Origin: an uncultured Dorea sp. | GTDB lineage: Bacteria; Bacillota; Clostridia; Lachnospirales; Lachnospiraceae | Length of the DNA: 64,000 nucleotides | Assembly: GCA_947063855.1 (NCBI GenBank) | Contig: CAMSTW010000007.1 | Coordinates: 1 to 64,000, forward strand | Direction: 5' to 3' | Shown: positions 45,447-53,670 of the stretch, in pieces | Layout of the letters: the number at the start of each line of letters is the position of its first letter | Numbering within the stretch: the first letter of the stretch is position 1 | Program-made: the position numbers and the translations under genes | The notes under the pieces: generated by a model | What the model was told of the DNA's origin: nothing | Database searches by the model: none | What the model saw: only the letters and a program-made list of their open reading frames with translations

Positions 45447-46657
45447 AATATATAATAGTTTTGAGTGATGGAATGGCGGGAAGACCGTTATCTGTGCTTG
45501 GCAGCAGGACGACTCTTCAGGCGGCAGAGACGCCTGTGATGGATTCGCTTGCGCCGGTGTCGGAACTTGGCATGGCGTCTATGGTCCCGGAAGGGATGGC
45601 GCCGGGAAGCGATACTGCGAATCTGGCAGTGATGGGATATGATCCGAAGATCTATTACACGGGCAGGTCCCCGCTGGAGGCGTTGAGCATCGGTGTAGAG
45701 ATGGAGGATACGGACGTATCCTTCCGGTGCAACCTTGTAACACTGTCGGAAGAGGAGGAGTCCTATGAAGACAGGATTATCCTGGACCACAGTTCTGATG
45801 AGATTCCTACGGAGGATGCGGCGGTGCTTTTAGAGGCTTTGAAGGAAGGCCTTGGGAGAGAAGGGTATGAGTTCTATGTGGGAACCAGCTACCGGCACCT
45901 GCTGGTACAAAAGAACGGTACGGTGACAGAGCTTGTACCGCCTCATGATATCCTGACGAAGCGGATCGGGGAGTATCTTCCAAAGGATCCCGTTCTGCGA
46001 GAGATGATGGAGAAGAGCTGCGAGATCTTAAGCCGTCATCCCCTGAATGAGGAGCGCAGGAGGAAGGGACAAAAGCCCGCGAATTCTGCATGGTTCTGGG
46101 GAGCCGGAAAGAAGCCGTCTCTTACGTCCTTTGAAGAGAGAACCGGGAAAAAAGGGGTCATGATCTCGGCCGTGGATCTTCTGAAAGGAATTGCCGTAGG
46201 GGCAGGTATGGACCGCATCCTGGTAGAAGGAGCCAACGGCGGTCTTCATACGAACTATGAGGGCAAGGCCCGCGCCGCAGTAGAGGCTCTTACGAAGGAT
46301 GGCTATGATTTTGCATATATCCATGTAGAAGCGCCGGATGAGATGGGACATCAGGGGCTTATAGATGATAAGATTGCGGCCATTGAGTATGTGGACCAAA
46401 AGGTGCTGGGCGTAGTTGTGAAGGGACTTAGGGAAGCGGGAGAGGATTTCCGCATTCTGCTCCTTCCAGATCATCCCACGCCGATCGAGGCGCGCACCCA
46501 TACAGGCGAGCCGGTTCCTTATCTTCTGTACGACAGTACAAAGAAGACGGAAGGCGCCGGAACCTATGATGAAGCGGCGGCGGCCGCGGCGGGAAGAGAC
46601 TGGCCTGAGGGCTATAAGCTGATCGGTCATTTGTTACAGGAGGAATTATGCTGGTAG
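45443..46657 (+). CDS. apgM-type phosphoglycerate mutase homolog, probable homoserine kinase
   Basis: 404 residues of the alkaline phosphatase-like, archaeal-type 2,3-bisphosphoglycerate-independent mutase family: VLSDGMAGRP near the start, GSDTANLAVMGYDP, and HVEAPDEMGHQG and LLPDHPTP metal-site motifs. Sandwiched by overlaps between hom (4 bases) and lysC (10 bases), it is widely proposed to serve as homoserine kinase in lineages lacking ThrB. That activity is inference from context; no thrB or thrC is in the window. Confidence 0.88.
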   Translation: MKYIIVLSDGMAGRPLSVLGSRTTLQAAETPVMDSLAPVSELGMASMVPEGMAPGSDTANLAVMGYDPKIYYTGRSPLEALSIGVEMEDTDVSFRCNLVTLSEEEESYEDRIILDHSSDEIPTEDAAVLLEALKEGLGREGYEFYVGTSYRHLLVQKNGTVTELVPPHDILTKRIGEYLPKDPVLREMMEKSCEILSRHPLNEERRRKGQKPANSAWFWGAGKKPSLTSFEERTGKKGVMISAVDLLKGIAVGAGMDRILVEGANGGLHTNYEGKARAAVEALTKDGYDFAYIHVEAPDEMGHQGLIDDKIAAIEYVDQKVLGVVVKGLREAGEDFRILLLPDHPTPIEARTHTGEPVPYLLYDSTKKTEGAGTYDEAAAAAAGRDWPEGYKLIGHLLQEELCW

Positions 46658-47856
46658 TGAAGAAATTCGGCGGCAGTTCTGTGGCCAACAAAGAGAGGAT
46701 ATTCAATGTCGCCAGAAGATGTATAGAAGATTACAGGGCAGGATATGATGTGGTTGTCGTTCTGTCTGCCATGGGAGATGCGACAGACGAACTGCTGGCG
46801 CTTGCCGGGACGATCAATCCAAAGGCGAAGAAGAGAGAACTTGACATGCTCCTGACAACGGGGGAGCAGGTATCGGTATCCCTGATGGCGATGGCGATGC
46901 AGTCGCTGGATGTGCCGGCAGTCTCGCTGAATGCATTTCAGGTGCGGATGCACTCTACTTCGCGCTACGGCAACGCCCGTTTCAAACGGGTGGAGACCGA
47001 ACGGATTCTTCACGAGCTGGATTCCAGGAAGATCGTGATCGTAACCGGATTTCAGGGAGTGAACAAGTATGATGATGTGACGACCCTGGGAAGAGGCGGT
47101 TCGGATACCACGGCAGTGGCGCTGGCGGCGGCGCTCCATGCGGACAGGTGCGAGATCTATACGGATGTGGACGGCGTATACACGGCAGATCCGAGAGTCG
47201 TTCGGAATGCCAGGAAGATTGATACCATTACCTACGACGAGATGCTGGAACTGGCAAGCCTTGGGGCGAAGGTGCTTCATAACCGTTCCGTGGAGATGGC
47301 GAAGAAATATAATGTAGAGCTTGTCGTGCGGTCCAGTCTGAACCGTTCGGAAGGAACCGTGGTCAAGGAGGCAAAGAGAATGGAGAAATTATTAGTGACC
47401 GGCGTGGCGGCCGATAAGAATACGGCAAGGATCTCGGTGATCGGAGTCGTGGATAAACCGGGTATTGCCTTCCGTATCTTTGATACGCTGGCGAAGAATA
47501 ATATTAATGTAGACATTATCCTGCAGTCTGTCGGAAGAGAGGGGACGAAGGATATCTCGTTTACAGTGGCGTCGGACGATCTTGGCGAGGCAATCCGGAT
47601 ACTGGAAGAGAATAAGGAGAGGCTTACGATACAGGAGGTCACATGGAACGAGGATGTGGCGAAGCTGTCTGTGGTCGGCGCAGGTATGATGAGCAATCCG
47701 GGCGTTGCGGCGAAGATGTTTGAATCCTTATATAATTCCAGGATCAATATCAATATGATCTCAACATCAGAGATTCGTATTACGGTACTGGTTCCGAAGA
47801 ATGAGATAGATAAGGCAATGAACGCGGTTCATGATGGTTTCGCGATGTCAGATTAA
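46648..47856 (+). CDS. lysC: Aspartate kinase
   Basis: 402 residues. It phosphorylates aspartate at the head of the lysine/threonine/methionine pathway. The kinase part has KKFGGSSVAN at 4-13 and GRGGSDTTAVALAAALHAD. Two C-terminal ACT domains (VTGVAADKNTARISVIG; AKLSVVGAGMMSNPGVAAKMF) provide feedback control. ATG 46648 lies inside the end of the preceding gene (GGAGG before it), so translation is coupled. It converges on the XRE gene with a 14-base gap and no clear terminator. Confidence 0.97.
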   Translation: MLVVKKFGGSSVANKERIFNVARRCIEDYRAGYDVVVVLSAMGDATDELLALAGTINPKAKKRELDMLLTTGEQVSVSLMAMAMQSLDVPAVSLNAFQVRMHSTSRYGNARFKRVETERILHELDSRKIVIVTGFQGVNKYDDVTTLGRGGSDTTAVALAAALHADRCEIYTDVDGVYTADPRVVRNARKIDTITYDEMLELASLGAKVLHNRSVEMAKKYNVELVVRSSLNRSEGTVVKEAKRMEKLLVTGVAADKNTARISVIGVVDKPGIAFRIFDTLAKNNINVDIILQSVGREGTKDISFTVASDDLGEAIRILEENKERLTIQEVTWNEDVAKLSVVGAGMMSNPGVAAKMFESLYNSRININMISTSEIRITVLVPKNEIDKAMNAVHDGFAMSD

Positions 47857-47870
47857 GAGACCTGCAGCGC

Positions 47871-48275
47871 TCAGTCCAGATGCCGGGCGTTCGCAATAAG
47901 AAAGCTGGTAACAATCTTTTTATCTCCTTCTGAGAGTGTACGGAACCGGGTGATTACATCCATCTCCTCGTCGGTAAGATAAAAGGTATTACCAGTTTTT
48001 TTATGCATTGTATAAGTGTATGGTACAGGTTCTTCGGTCAGGATACCGGAGATATCGGAAGGATTTGACAGATTCCCAAGAACGAGATCGTTCAGACCGA
48101 CCTGATAGAACCCGGACAGAAAAAGCAGGGTATCCAGGTCAGGCGTGCGTCTGCTGGTTTCATAGTTGGAATAGGCCTGCCTGGATATATTCAGCAGTTC
48201 GCTTAAGTAGTCCTGGGAAAGTTCGCGCTGTCTCCTGAGATATTTAAGATTATTGGCTAATTGTACATTCGGCAT
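47871..48275 (-). CDS. XRE-family helix-turn-helix regulator
   Basis: 134 residues. An HTH_3 domain at 1-60 (LANNLKYLRRQRELSQDYLS, LNISRQAYSNYETSRRTPD) is followed by a tail of unknown function (YTYTMHKKTGNTFYLTDEEMDVITRFRTL). ATG 48275 follows TAGGAGAG; upstream codons to 48374 include operator-like repeats and are not coding. It is downstream of the CYTH gene on the same strand. Palindromes near its start suggest self-control. Confidence 0.9.
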   Translation of the reverse strand: MPNVQLANNLKYLRRQRELSQDYLSELLNISRQAYSNYETSRRTPDLDTLLFLSGFYQVGLNDLVLGNLSNPSDISGILTEEPVPYTYTMHKKTGNTFYLTDEEMDVITRFRTLSEGDKKIVTSFLIANARHLD

Positions 48276-48285
48276 ATTGTCTCTC

Positions 48286-48382
48286 CTACAAGTCATTTCT
48301 CTTGTAGTATAACAATTTGTCCAATAAATAGATATCCATGCATCAAAACGTTGCAAACGGCGAAAAAGCAACAAAACGTTGC
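48286..48382 (-). promoter_or_regulatory. Operator-like repeats upstream of the XRE gene
   Basis: CTACAAG (48286-48292) pairs with CTTGTAG (48301-48307). Farther out, CAAAACGTTGC occurs twice as a direct repeat (48344-48354 and 48372-48382), 28 bases apart, and the second also forms GCAAC/GTTGC. Both sets lie between the CYTH stop and the XRE start. Confidence 0.5.
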
Positions 48383-48835
48383 TTATAGCGTCCGGCGCTG
48401 ACTGAGAGCGCTGTTATGGTACTCGCCCAGGAATGTGACGTCTTCTCCGAACCAGGAGGGTGCGGTGAAGGAGCGGGCGGCTTCTTCTGAGGGGAATTCC
48501 ACTTCGACAAGTCTTAAGGGTGCAAGACTGCCCTCGAAGATATCGAGTTCTGCCTTAAGGCCGCAGTCCAGGGGAATCATATAGCGCTTCTTCTGGATCA
48601 GGCGTCCGTCGATCTTGGGGAGAAGATGCTCGTAGGCTTCGCGGGTAAGAGGCAGATTGTATTCCTGCCTGGCCAGGAAGCCTTTGGATTTGCAGGTAAG
48701 TTCATAGTTGTCGTTGTCCTTGCGGATACGTATGACAGGATCTGTATTCAGATAGCCCTGCTCGATTGCGCGGCAGGGATAACGGTCTAAGGCTCCTGGC
48801 AGCCGGCGTACGAGAAATTTGCGTTCGATTTCCAT
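48383..48835 (-). CDS. CYTH-domain protein (adenylate cyclase / thiamine triphosphatase class)
   Basis: 150 residues. The diagnostic ExExK motif is at Glu2, Glu4, Lys6 (MEIERKF), followed by the antiparallel tunnel strands (RIRKDNDNYELTCKSKG, YMIPL, ELDIFEGS, LVEVEFPS). CYTH enzymes hydrolyse organic or inorganic triphosphates, and bacterial members are often tripolyphosphatases. ATG 48835 follows AGGAGGT. Its promoter is shared back to back with the DJ-1 gene (48895-48935). Confidence 0.9.
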   Translation of the reverse strand: MEIERKFLVRRLPGALDRYPCRAIEQGYLNTDPVIRIRKDNDNYELTCKSKGFLARQEYNLPLTREAYEHLLPKIDGRLIQKKRYMIPLDCGLKAELDIFEGSLAPLRLVEVEFPSEEAARSFTAPSWFGEDVTFLGEYHNSALSQRRTL

Positions 48836-48894
48836 AGTTGTACCTCCTGTGGGGATGGTTTTCTTCGATAATAGTGGTTGCAATATACAATAAC

Positions 48895-48935
48895 ATGATA
48901 ATATAGTTTACATCAAATGTAAACAATGCTAATAT
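48895..48935. promoter_or_regulatory. Back-to-back promoters sharing a GTTTACAT palindrome
   Basis: The palindrome GTTTACATcaaATGTAAAC (48906-48924) contains both -35 boxes. Rightward: TTTACA (48907-48912), 17 bases, TAATAT (48930-48935). Leftward: TTTACA (48918-48923 on the minus strand), 17 bases, TATCAT (48895-48900). The two polymerases would compete, and a single repressor could close both. Confidence 0.65.
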
Positions 48936-48986
48936 GAAAATCAGGCAGTAAAAGGGTTAAGCGAAAGATTAAGGAGGAGAATAAGC

Positions 48987-49553
48987 ATGAAGCAGGTAAG
49001 TGTGATTCTGGCGGATGGTTTTGAAGAGGTAGAAGCCCTGACCGTAGTAGATCTTCTGAGGAGGGCGAGGATCTATGTAGACACGGTATCCATCACAGAG
49101 GAATATACGGTGCATGGTTCCCACGGGATCCATGTACAGACAGAGGATCTTTTTGAGGAAGTGAATTTTGTGGAGTCGGATATGATCGTACTTCCGGGAG
49201 GGATGCCCGGGACGACGAATCTTGACGCGCATGCCGGAGTCCGCAGGGTCTTAAGAGATTTTGCCGACGAGGGGAAATGGATCGGGGCGATTTGCGCGGC
49301 GCCGACGGTTCTTAGCAATATGGGGCTCCTTAAGGGGAAGCGGGCGACCTGTTATCCTTCCATGGAACCGCAGCTTACGGGAGCGGCCCTTACGGGAGCG
49401 GCCGTGACGGTGGATGGTAATATCGTTACCAGCCGCGGCGTCGGAACGGCGATAGATTTTGCCCTGAAGCTTATAGAGGTCCTGATGGGGAAGGATAAGG
49501 CAGACGAGATTGCGGAGTCTATAGTATATGAAGCGAAGCATAAAGGTTTCTAG
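48987..49553 (+). CDS. DJ-1/PfpI family protein
   Basis: 188 residues of the class I glutamine amidotransferase-like fold. Nucleophile-elbow Cys103 lies in GAICAAPTVL, and an acidic residue near the start (GFEEVEA, Glu) fits DJ-1/YajL/ThiJ members. These act as deglycases or stress chaperones; the activity here is not established. AAGGAGGAG precedes ATG 48987. Its last 26 bases overlap the lipoprotein gene. Confidence 0.92.
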   Translation: MKQVSVILADGFEEVEALTVVDLLRRARIYVDTVSITEEYTVHGSHGIHVQTEDLFEEVNFVESDMIVLPGGMPGTTNLDAHAGVRRVLRDFADEGKWIGAICAAPTVLSNMGLLKGKRATCYPSMEPQLTGAALTGAAVTVDGNIVTSRGVGTAIDFALKLIEVLMGKDKADEIAESIVYEAKHKGF

Positions 49554-50205
49554 GATCTGCGCCCTGTGTATGGCAGTCATGATCTGCCTGTCAGGGTGCG
49601 GGAAGGATTTTGACGCGGCAGGTTACGTGCAGGCAATCCTGGACCTTACCTTTCAGGGGGATATCTCCCGGGCGTCAGAATTCATGGAGGAGGCGTCGGG
49701 GGAGTCCCTGATGCGTGCCTATCAGGATTCGATAGACAGGTTTGTCGCCGCCAATATCACCAGCGGGATGGAGATTGGTGAACTGAAGACGACCCGGTTC
49801 GCCGATCTGGTATCGCAGATGTTCATGACCATGCGTTACAGTGTGGGAGACGCCGATCAGACAGGGAGGAAGGAGTATGAGGTATCTGTGGACATCTGGC
49901 CGGCGGATGTATTTATCCGGTTCAGACAGTTTCTGGTTGCAGACTCGGTCAAGATGGCGGAGAAGATAGAGGCCGGAGAATACAAAGGGGCGACAGAGGA
50001 AGAGACGGATCAGATGATTCTCAATGATATCGTGAACCATGCGTATGAGCTGCTGGATACGGCGTGTATGGACATTGGATTCGGTGAGAAAGAGACGGTA
50101 GTTCTCCGTGTAAATGCAGGGAAAGGGCAGGAGTATTCGGTCGATGAGGACGATATGGACGGTTTGATCCGAAAAATACTTCGTTTAGATGAAATTCAAG
50201 GCTAG
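49528..50205 (+). CDS. Predicted lipoprotein of unknown function
   Basis: 225 residues. A signal peptide ends in lipobox LSGC (Cys24). The rest is helical and acidic (QAILDLTFQGDISRASEFM, later DTACMDIGFGEKETVVLRV), resembling DUF5105-like clostridial lipoproteins, though I would not claim the family. It overlaps the DJ-1 gene by 26 bases, so the start is fixed by the signal sequence rather than a clear ribosome site. It is on the cell surface; role unknown. Confidence 0.75.
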   Translation: MKRSIKVSRICALCMAVMICLSGCGKDFDAAGYVQAILDLTFQGDISRASEFMEEASGESLMRAYQDSIDRFVAANITSGMEIGELKTTRFADLVSQMFMTMRYSVGDADQTGRKEYEVSVDIWPADVFIRFRQFLVADSVKMAEKIEAGEYKGATEEETDQMILNDIVNHAYELLDTACMDIGFGEKETVVLRVNAGKGQEYSVDEDDMDGLIRKILRLDEIQG

Positions 50206-50308
50206 ATATTTACAGATGTTTGTGTTATACTTCTTTGGTGAATGCAATGCAGTATGACCCTCTTTTCGATTACCGGAAGGCGGGATAGAATCAGGAGGAA
50301 GATAGTAG

Positions 50309-51595
50309 ATGAGTTTACAGGTAGAGAAGTTAGAGAAAGGCATGGCAAAGCTTACGATTGAAGTTTCAGCCGATGATTTAGAGAAAGCGCTTCAGAGTGC
50401 ATATAAGAAGCAGAAGAACAAGATAGCGATTCCGGGATTCCGTAAGGGAAAGGTTCCGCGCCAGATGATCGAGAAGATGTACGGTGCGGCAGTTTTCTAT
50501 GATGACGCGGCGAACGAGCTGATTCCAAAGGCATACTCAGAGGCTTATGATGCGTGCGAAGAGGATATTGTATCAAGGCCGGAGATTGACGTTGTCCAGA
50601 TTGAGAAGGGCAAGCCTTTCATATTTACGGCGACCGTTGCGCTGAAGCCGGAGGTGACGCTTGGGGAGTACAAGGGACTGGAAGTAGAGAAGGTGTCAAC
50701 AGATGTAACGGAAGAAGAGGTCCTGGCCAGGATTCAGGAAGAGGCTGAGAAGAATGCAAGGCAGATCACGGTGGAAGACCGTCCGGTACAGGATGGGGAT
50801 GAAGTGATCCTTGACTATGAAGGGTTTGTGGACGGCGTTGCATTCGAAGGCGGCAAGGGTGAGAATTATCCGCTGACCATCGGTTCCGGATCATTTATTC
50901 CGGGATTCGAGGAGCAGCTTATCGGTGTGGAAGCCGGAGCCAAGAAGGAGATCCATGTGACCTTCCCTGAGGAATATCATGCAGAGGAGCTTAAGGGTAA
51001 GGAAGCCGTGTTCAAGTGTACGGTTCATGAAATCAAGGCGAAGGAACTTCCGGAGATTGACGATGAGTTCGCGTCAGAGGTCTCAGAGTTTGATACATTA
51101 GAGGAATATAAGGAAGATATCAGGAAGCAGCTGACAGAGAAGAAGGCGGCGGAAGGCAGGGAGAAGCAGGAGGATGCGGCTGTCGAGCAGGCAGTTAAGA
51201 ATGCGCAGTACGAGCTTCCTCAGGCCATGATCGAGACGCAGGTGGCGCAGATGGCCGACAGCTTTACACAGAGAATCCGCTCACAGGGGCTTACCATGGA
51301 GCAGTATTTCCAGTTTACGGGACTGTCAGCGGAGAAGTTATTAGAAGATATGAGGCCGCAGGCGGTTAAGAGCATCGAGACCCGTCTTGTGCTGGAGGCC
51401 ATTGTGAAGGCGGAGAATATCGAAGTCAGCGATGAGAGATTCAACGAAGAGATTGAGAAGATGGCAGGGAATTATCAGATGGAGGCCGATAAGCTCAAGG
51501 AATACATGGGTGAGAAGGAACAGAAGCAGATGAAGGAAGACATTGCCGTTCAGGAGGCGATTACCTTCCTGGTAGAGCATGCAGTAGAGAAGTAA
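50309..51595 (+). CDS. tig: Trigger factor
   Basis: 428 residues. The ribosome-binding domain carries GFRKGKVPRQMIEK (the GFRxGxxP signature). A central FKBP-type proline isomerase domain (DGDEVILDYEGFVDGVAFEGG) and a C-terminal chaperone arm follow. It shelters nascent chains at the ribosome exit. AGGAGGAAG precedes ATG 50309. clpP and clpX follow, the standard order. Confidence 0.97.
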   Translation: MSLQVEKLEKGMAKLTIEVSADDLEKALQSAYKKQKNKIAIPGFRKGKVPRQMIEKMYGAAVFYDDAANELIPKAYSEAYDACEEDIVSRPEIDVVQIEKGKPFIFTATVALKPEVTLGEYKGLEVEKVSTDVTEEEVLARIQEEAEKNARQITVEDRPVQDGDEVILDYEGFVDGVAFEGGKGENYPLTIGSGSFIPGFEEQLIGVEAGAKKEIHVTFPEEYHAEELKGKEAVFKCTVHEIKAKELPEIDDEFASEVSEFDTLEEYKEDIRKQLTEKKAAEGREKQEDAAVEQAVKNAQYELPQAMIETQVAQMADSFTQRIRSQGLTMEQYFQFTGLSAEKLLEDMRPQAVKSIETRLVLEAIVKAENIEVSDERFNEEIEKMAGNYQMEADKLKEYMGEKEQKQMKEDIAVQEAITFLVEHAVEK

Positions 51596-51638
51596 TCATA
51601 TGAAGAGCTGTAACAGGCAGTCGTAAGGAGGAATATAC

Positions 51639-52220
51639 ATGAGTTTGGTACCTTATGTCATTGAACAGACAAGCCGCGGAGAACGCTCCTATGACATATA
51701 CTCAAGATTGTTGAAGGACAGGATCATCTTTCTTGGAGAAGAAGTGTCCGATGTGTCGGCAAGCGTAGTGGTTGCACAGTTATTGTTCCTGGAGGCGGAG
51801 GATCCCGAGAAGGATATCCATCTGTATATCAACAGCCCGGGCGGGTCTGTAACGGCAGGTCTTGCAATCTATGACACCATGCAGTATATCAAGTGTGATA
51901 TAGAGACGATCTGTATCGGTATGGCGGCAAGTATGGGATCATTCCTTCTGGCAGGAGGGACGAAGGGCAAGAGACTGGCGCTTCCCAACGCCGAGATCAT
52001 GATCCATCAGCCATCAGGCGGCGCAAGAGGCCAGGCAACGGAGATTCAGATTGCCGCGGAGCATATCTTGAAGACCCGCCAGAGATTGAATCAAATATTA
52101 TCAGAGAATACGGGACAGCCGATAGAAGTGATCAGCGCCGATACGGACAGGGATAATTTCATGTCGGCAGAGGAAGCGAAGGCATACGGTCTGATTGATG
52201 AAGTGATCAAGAGCCGTTAA
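51639..52220 (+). CDS. clpP: ATP-dependent Clp protease proteolytic subunit
   Basis: 193 residues, the tetradecameric serine protease. The catalytic triad is Ser98 (GMAASMGS), His123 (MIHQPSGG) and Asp172 (DTDRDNFMS). Ribosome site AAGGAGG. It is 43 bases after tig and 32 before clpX, and partners ClpX. Confidence 0.98.
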   Translation: MSLVPYVIEQTSRGERSYDIYSRLLKDRIIFLGEEVSDVSASVVVAQLLFLEAEDPEKDIHLYINSPGGSVTAGLAIYDTMQYIKCDIETICIGMAASMGSFLLAGGTKGKRLALPNAEIMIHQPSGGARGQATEIQIAAEHILKTRQRLNQILSENTGQPIEVISADTDRDNFMSAEEAKAYGLIDEVIKSR

Positions 52221-52252
52221 GTAAAGACGCATGTCCCCAGCGAGGTGAGAGA

Positions 52253-53512
52253 ATGGTAGGAAGGAACGACGATCAAGTGAGGTGTTCGTTCTGTAACAAG
52301 ACCCAGAATCAGGTGAGAAAGCTGATTGCAGGTCCGAACGGGGCTTACATCTGCGATGAGTGTATCGAGGTGTGCACCGAGATTCTGGAAGAAGAATTTG
52401 AATATGATGACGGAAGACAGTGGAACCCTTTTGCGGACATTAATCTTCTGAAACCGGAAGAGATCAAGGCGTTCCTGGATGATTATGTGATCGGACAGGA
52501 TGAGGCGAAGAAGGTTCTGGCGGTTGCAGTGTACAATCATTATAAGAGAATCATGGCCGGGAGAGACCTTGGAGTGGAGCTTGGCAAGAGTAATATACTG
52601 ATGCTTGGGCCTACAGGGTGCGGTAAGACGCTGCTTGCCCAGACGCTTGCGAAGATACTGGGCGTTCCGTTCGCCATTGCGGATGCAACAGCGCTGACGG
52701 AAGCGGGATATGTAGGCGAGGATGTGGAGAACATCCTGCTTAAGATCATCCAGGCCGCCGACGGGGATATCGAACGGGCAGAATACGGTATCATCTATAT
52801 TGATGAGATTGATAAGATTACCAGAAAGTCCGAGAATCCATCCATCACACGGGATGTCTCCGGCGAGGGCGTACAGCAGGCGCTTCTTAAGATTATAGAG
52901 GGAACGATTGCGAATGTACCGCCCCAGGGAGGAAGAAAGCATCCGCATCAGGAGTTGATTCAGATTGATACGACGAATATCCTGTTCATATGCGGCGGTG
53001 CATTCGAGGGGATCGATAAGATCATCGAGAAGCGGATCGACCGTAAGTCTATTGGGTTTAACGTGGAGATCGGGGATAAGCATGAGAAGGATGTTGACAG
53101 GCTTCTTAAGGAAGTGCTGCCCCAGGATCTGGTGAAGTTTGGTCTGATTCCGGAACTTGTAGGGCGTGTGCCGGTGACGGTACCGCTTGAGATGCTTGAT
53201 AAGGATGCGCTGATCCGTATCCTGACAGAGCCAAAGAATGCGATCGTGAAGCAGTATCAGAAGATGCTGGAGCTTGACGGAGTGGATCTTCAGTTTGACT
53301 CGGAGGCGCTGGAGGCTGTGGCGGAGACGTCTCTTAAGAGGAAGACGGGCGCCAGAGGATTGCGTGCGATCATGGAGAATATCATGATGGATCTGATGTA
53401 CAGGGCTCCGTCGGACGATACGTTGAAGGCATGCCGTATTACGGAGGATGCCGTGAAGGGAATCGGGGAACCGGTGTGTGAACATCTGGCCCTGAGATCT
53501 GAGAGTGCATAG
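52253..53512 (+). CDS. clpX: ATP-dependent Clp protease ATP-binding subunit ClpX
   Basis: 419 residues, the AAA+ unfoldase that feeds ClpP. The N-terminal zinc site has Cys11, Cys14, Cys34 and Cys37. Walker A is GPTGCGKT (119-126), Walker [11 protein letters not shown], and the C-terminal sensor 2 lies in [11 protein letters not shown]. The IGF loop (FNVEIGDKH region gives the neighbourhood) is less obvious but expected. Transcription ends at the terminator at 53587. Confidence 0.98.
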   Translation: MVGRNDDQVRCSFCNKTQNQVRKLIAGPNGAYICDECIEVCTEILEEEFEYDDGRQWNPFADINLLKPEEIKAFLDDYVIGQDEAKKVLAVAVYNHYKRIMAGRDLGVELGKSNILMLGPTGCGKTLLAQTLAKILGVPFAIADATALTEAGYVGEDVENILLKIIQAADGDIERAEYGIIYIDEIDKITRKSENPSITRDVSGEGVQQALLKIIEGTIANVPPQGGRKHPHQELIQIDTTNILFICGGAFEGIDKIIEKRIDRKSIGFNVEIGDKHEKDVDRLLKEVLPQDLVKFGLIPELVGRVPVTVPLEMLDKDALIRILTEPKNAIVKQYQKMLELDGVDLQFDSEALEAVAETSLKRKTGARGLRAIMENIMMDLMYRAPSDDTLKACRITEDAVKGIGEPVCEHLALRSESA

Positions 53513-53541
53513 GGAGTTGTCTGCCTGAGGTAATACTGTTA

Positions 53542-53626
53542 AGCGGTACAGTATTGATGATAGCGGTACAGTTCCTGAGAATACAGGGCGGGTGCAAGAA
53601 GTGTGGATTGTGCCCGCCTGCTTTTT
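53542..53626 (+). terminator. clpX terminator preceded by a direct repeat
   Basis: The terminator is GGCGGGTGCA (53587-53596) with TGTGCCCGCC (53609-53618), two G-U pairs, followed by CTTTTT. Just before it AGCGGTACAGT occurs twice (53542-53552, 53562-53572), and AATACTGT (53532-53539) pairs with ACAGTATT (53548-53555). Confidence 0.78.
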
Positions 53627-53670
53627 ATAGTATTGGAAACTCTGATTTTTAAAGTTGAGGAGAGATGCGA

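Noticed and set aside
53542-53572. Iteron-like origin repeat
   Set aside because: Only two copies of AGCGGTACAGT next to a terminator, with no replication gene nearby.
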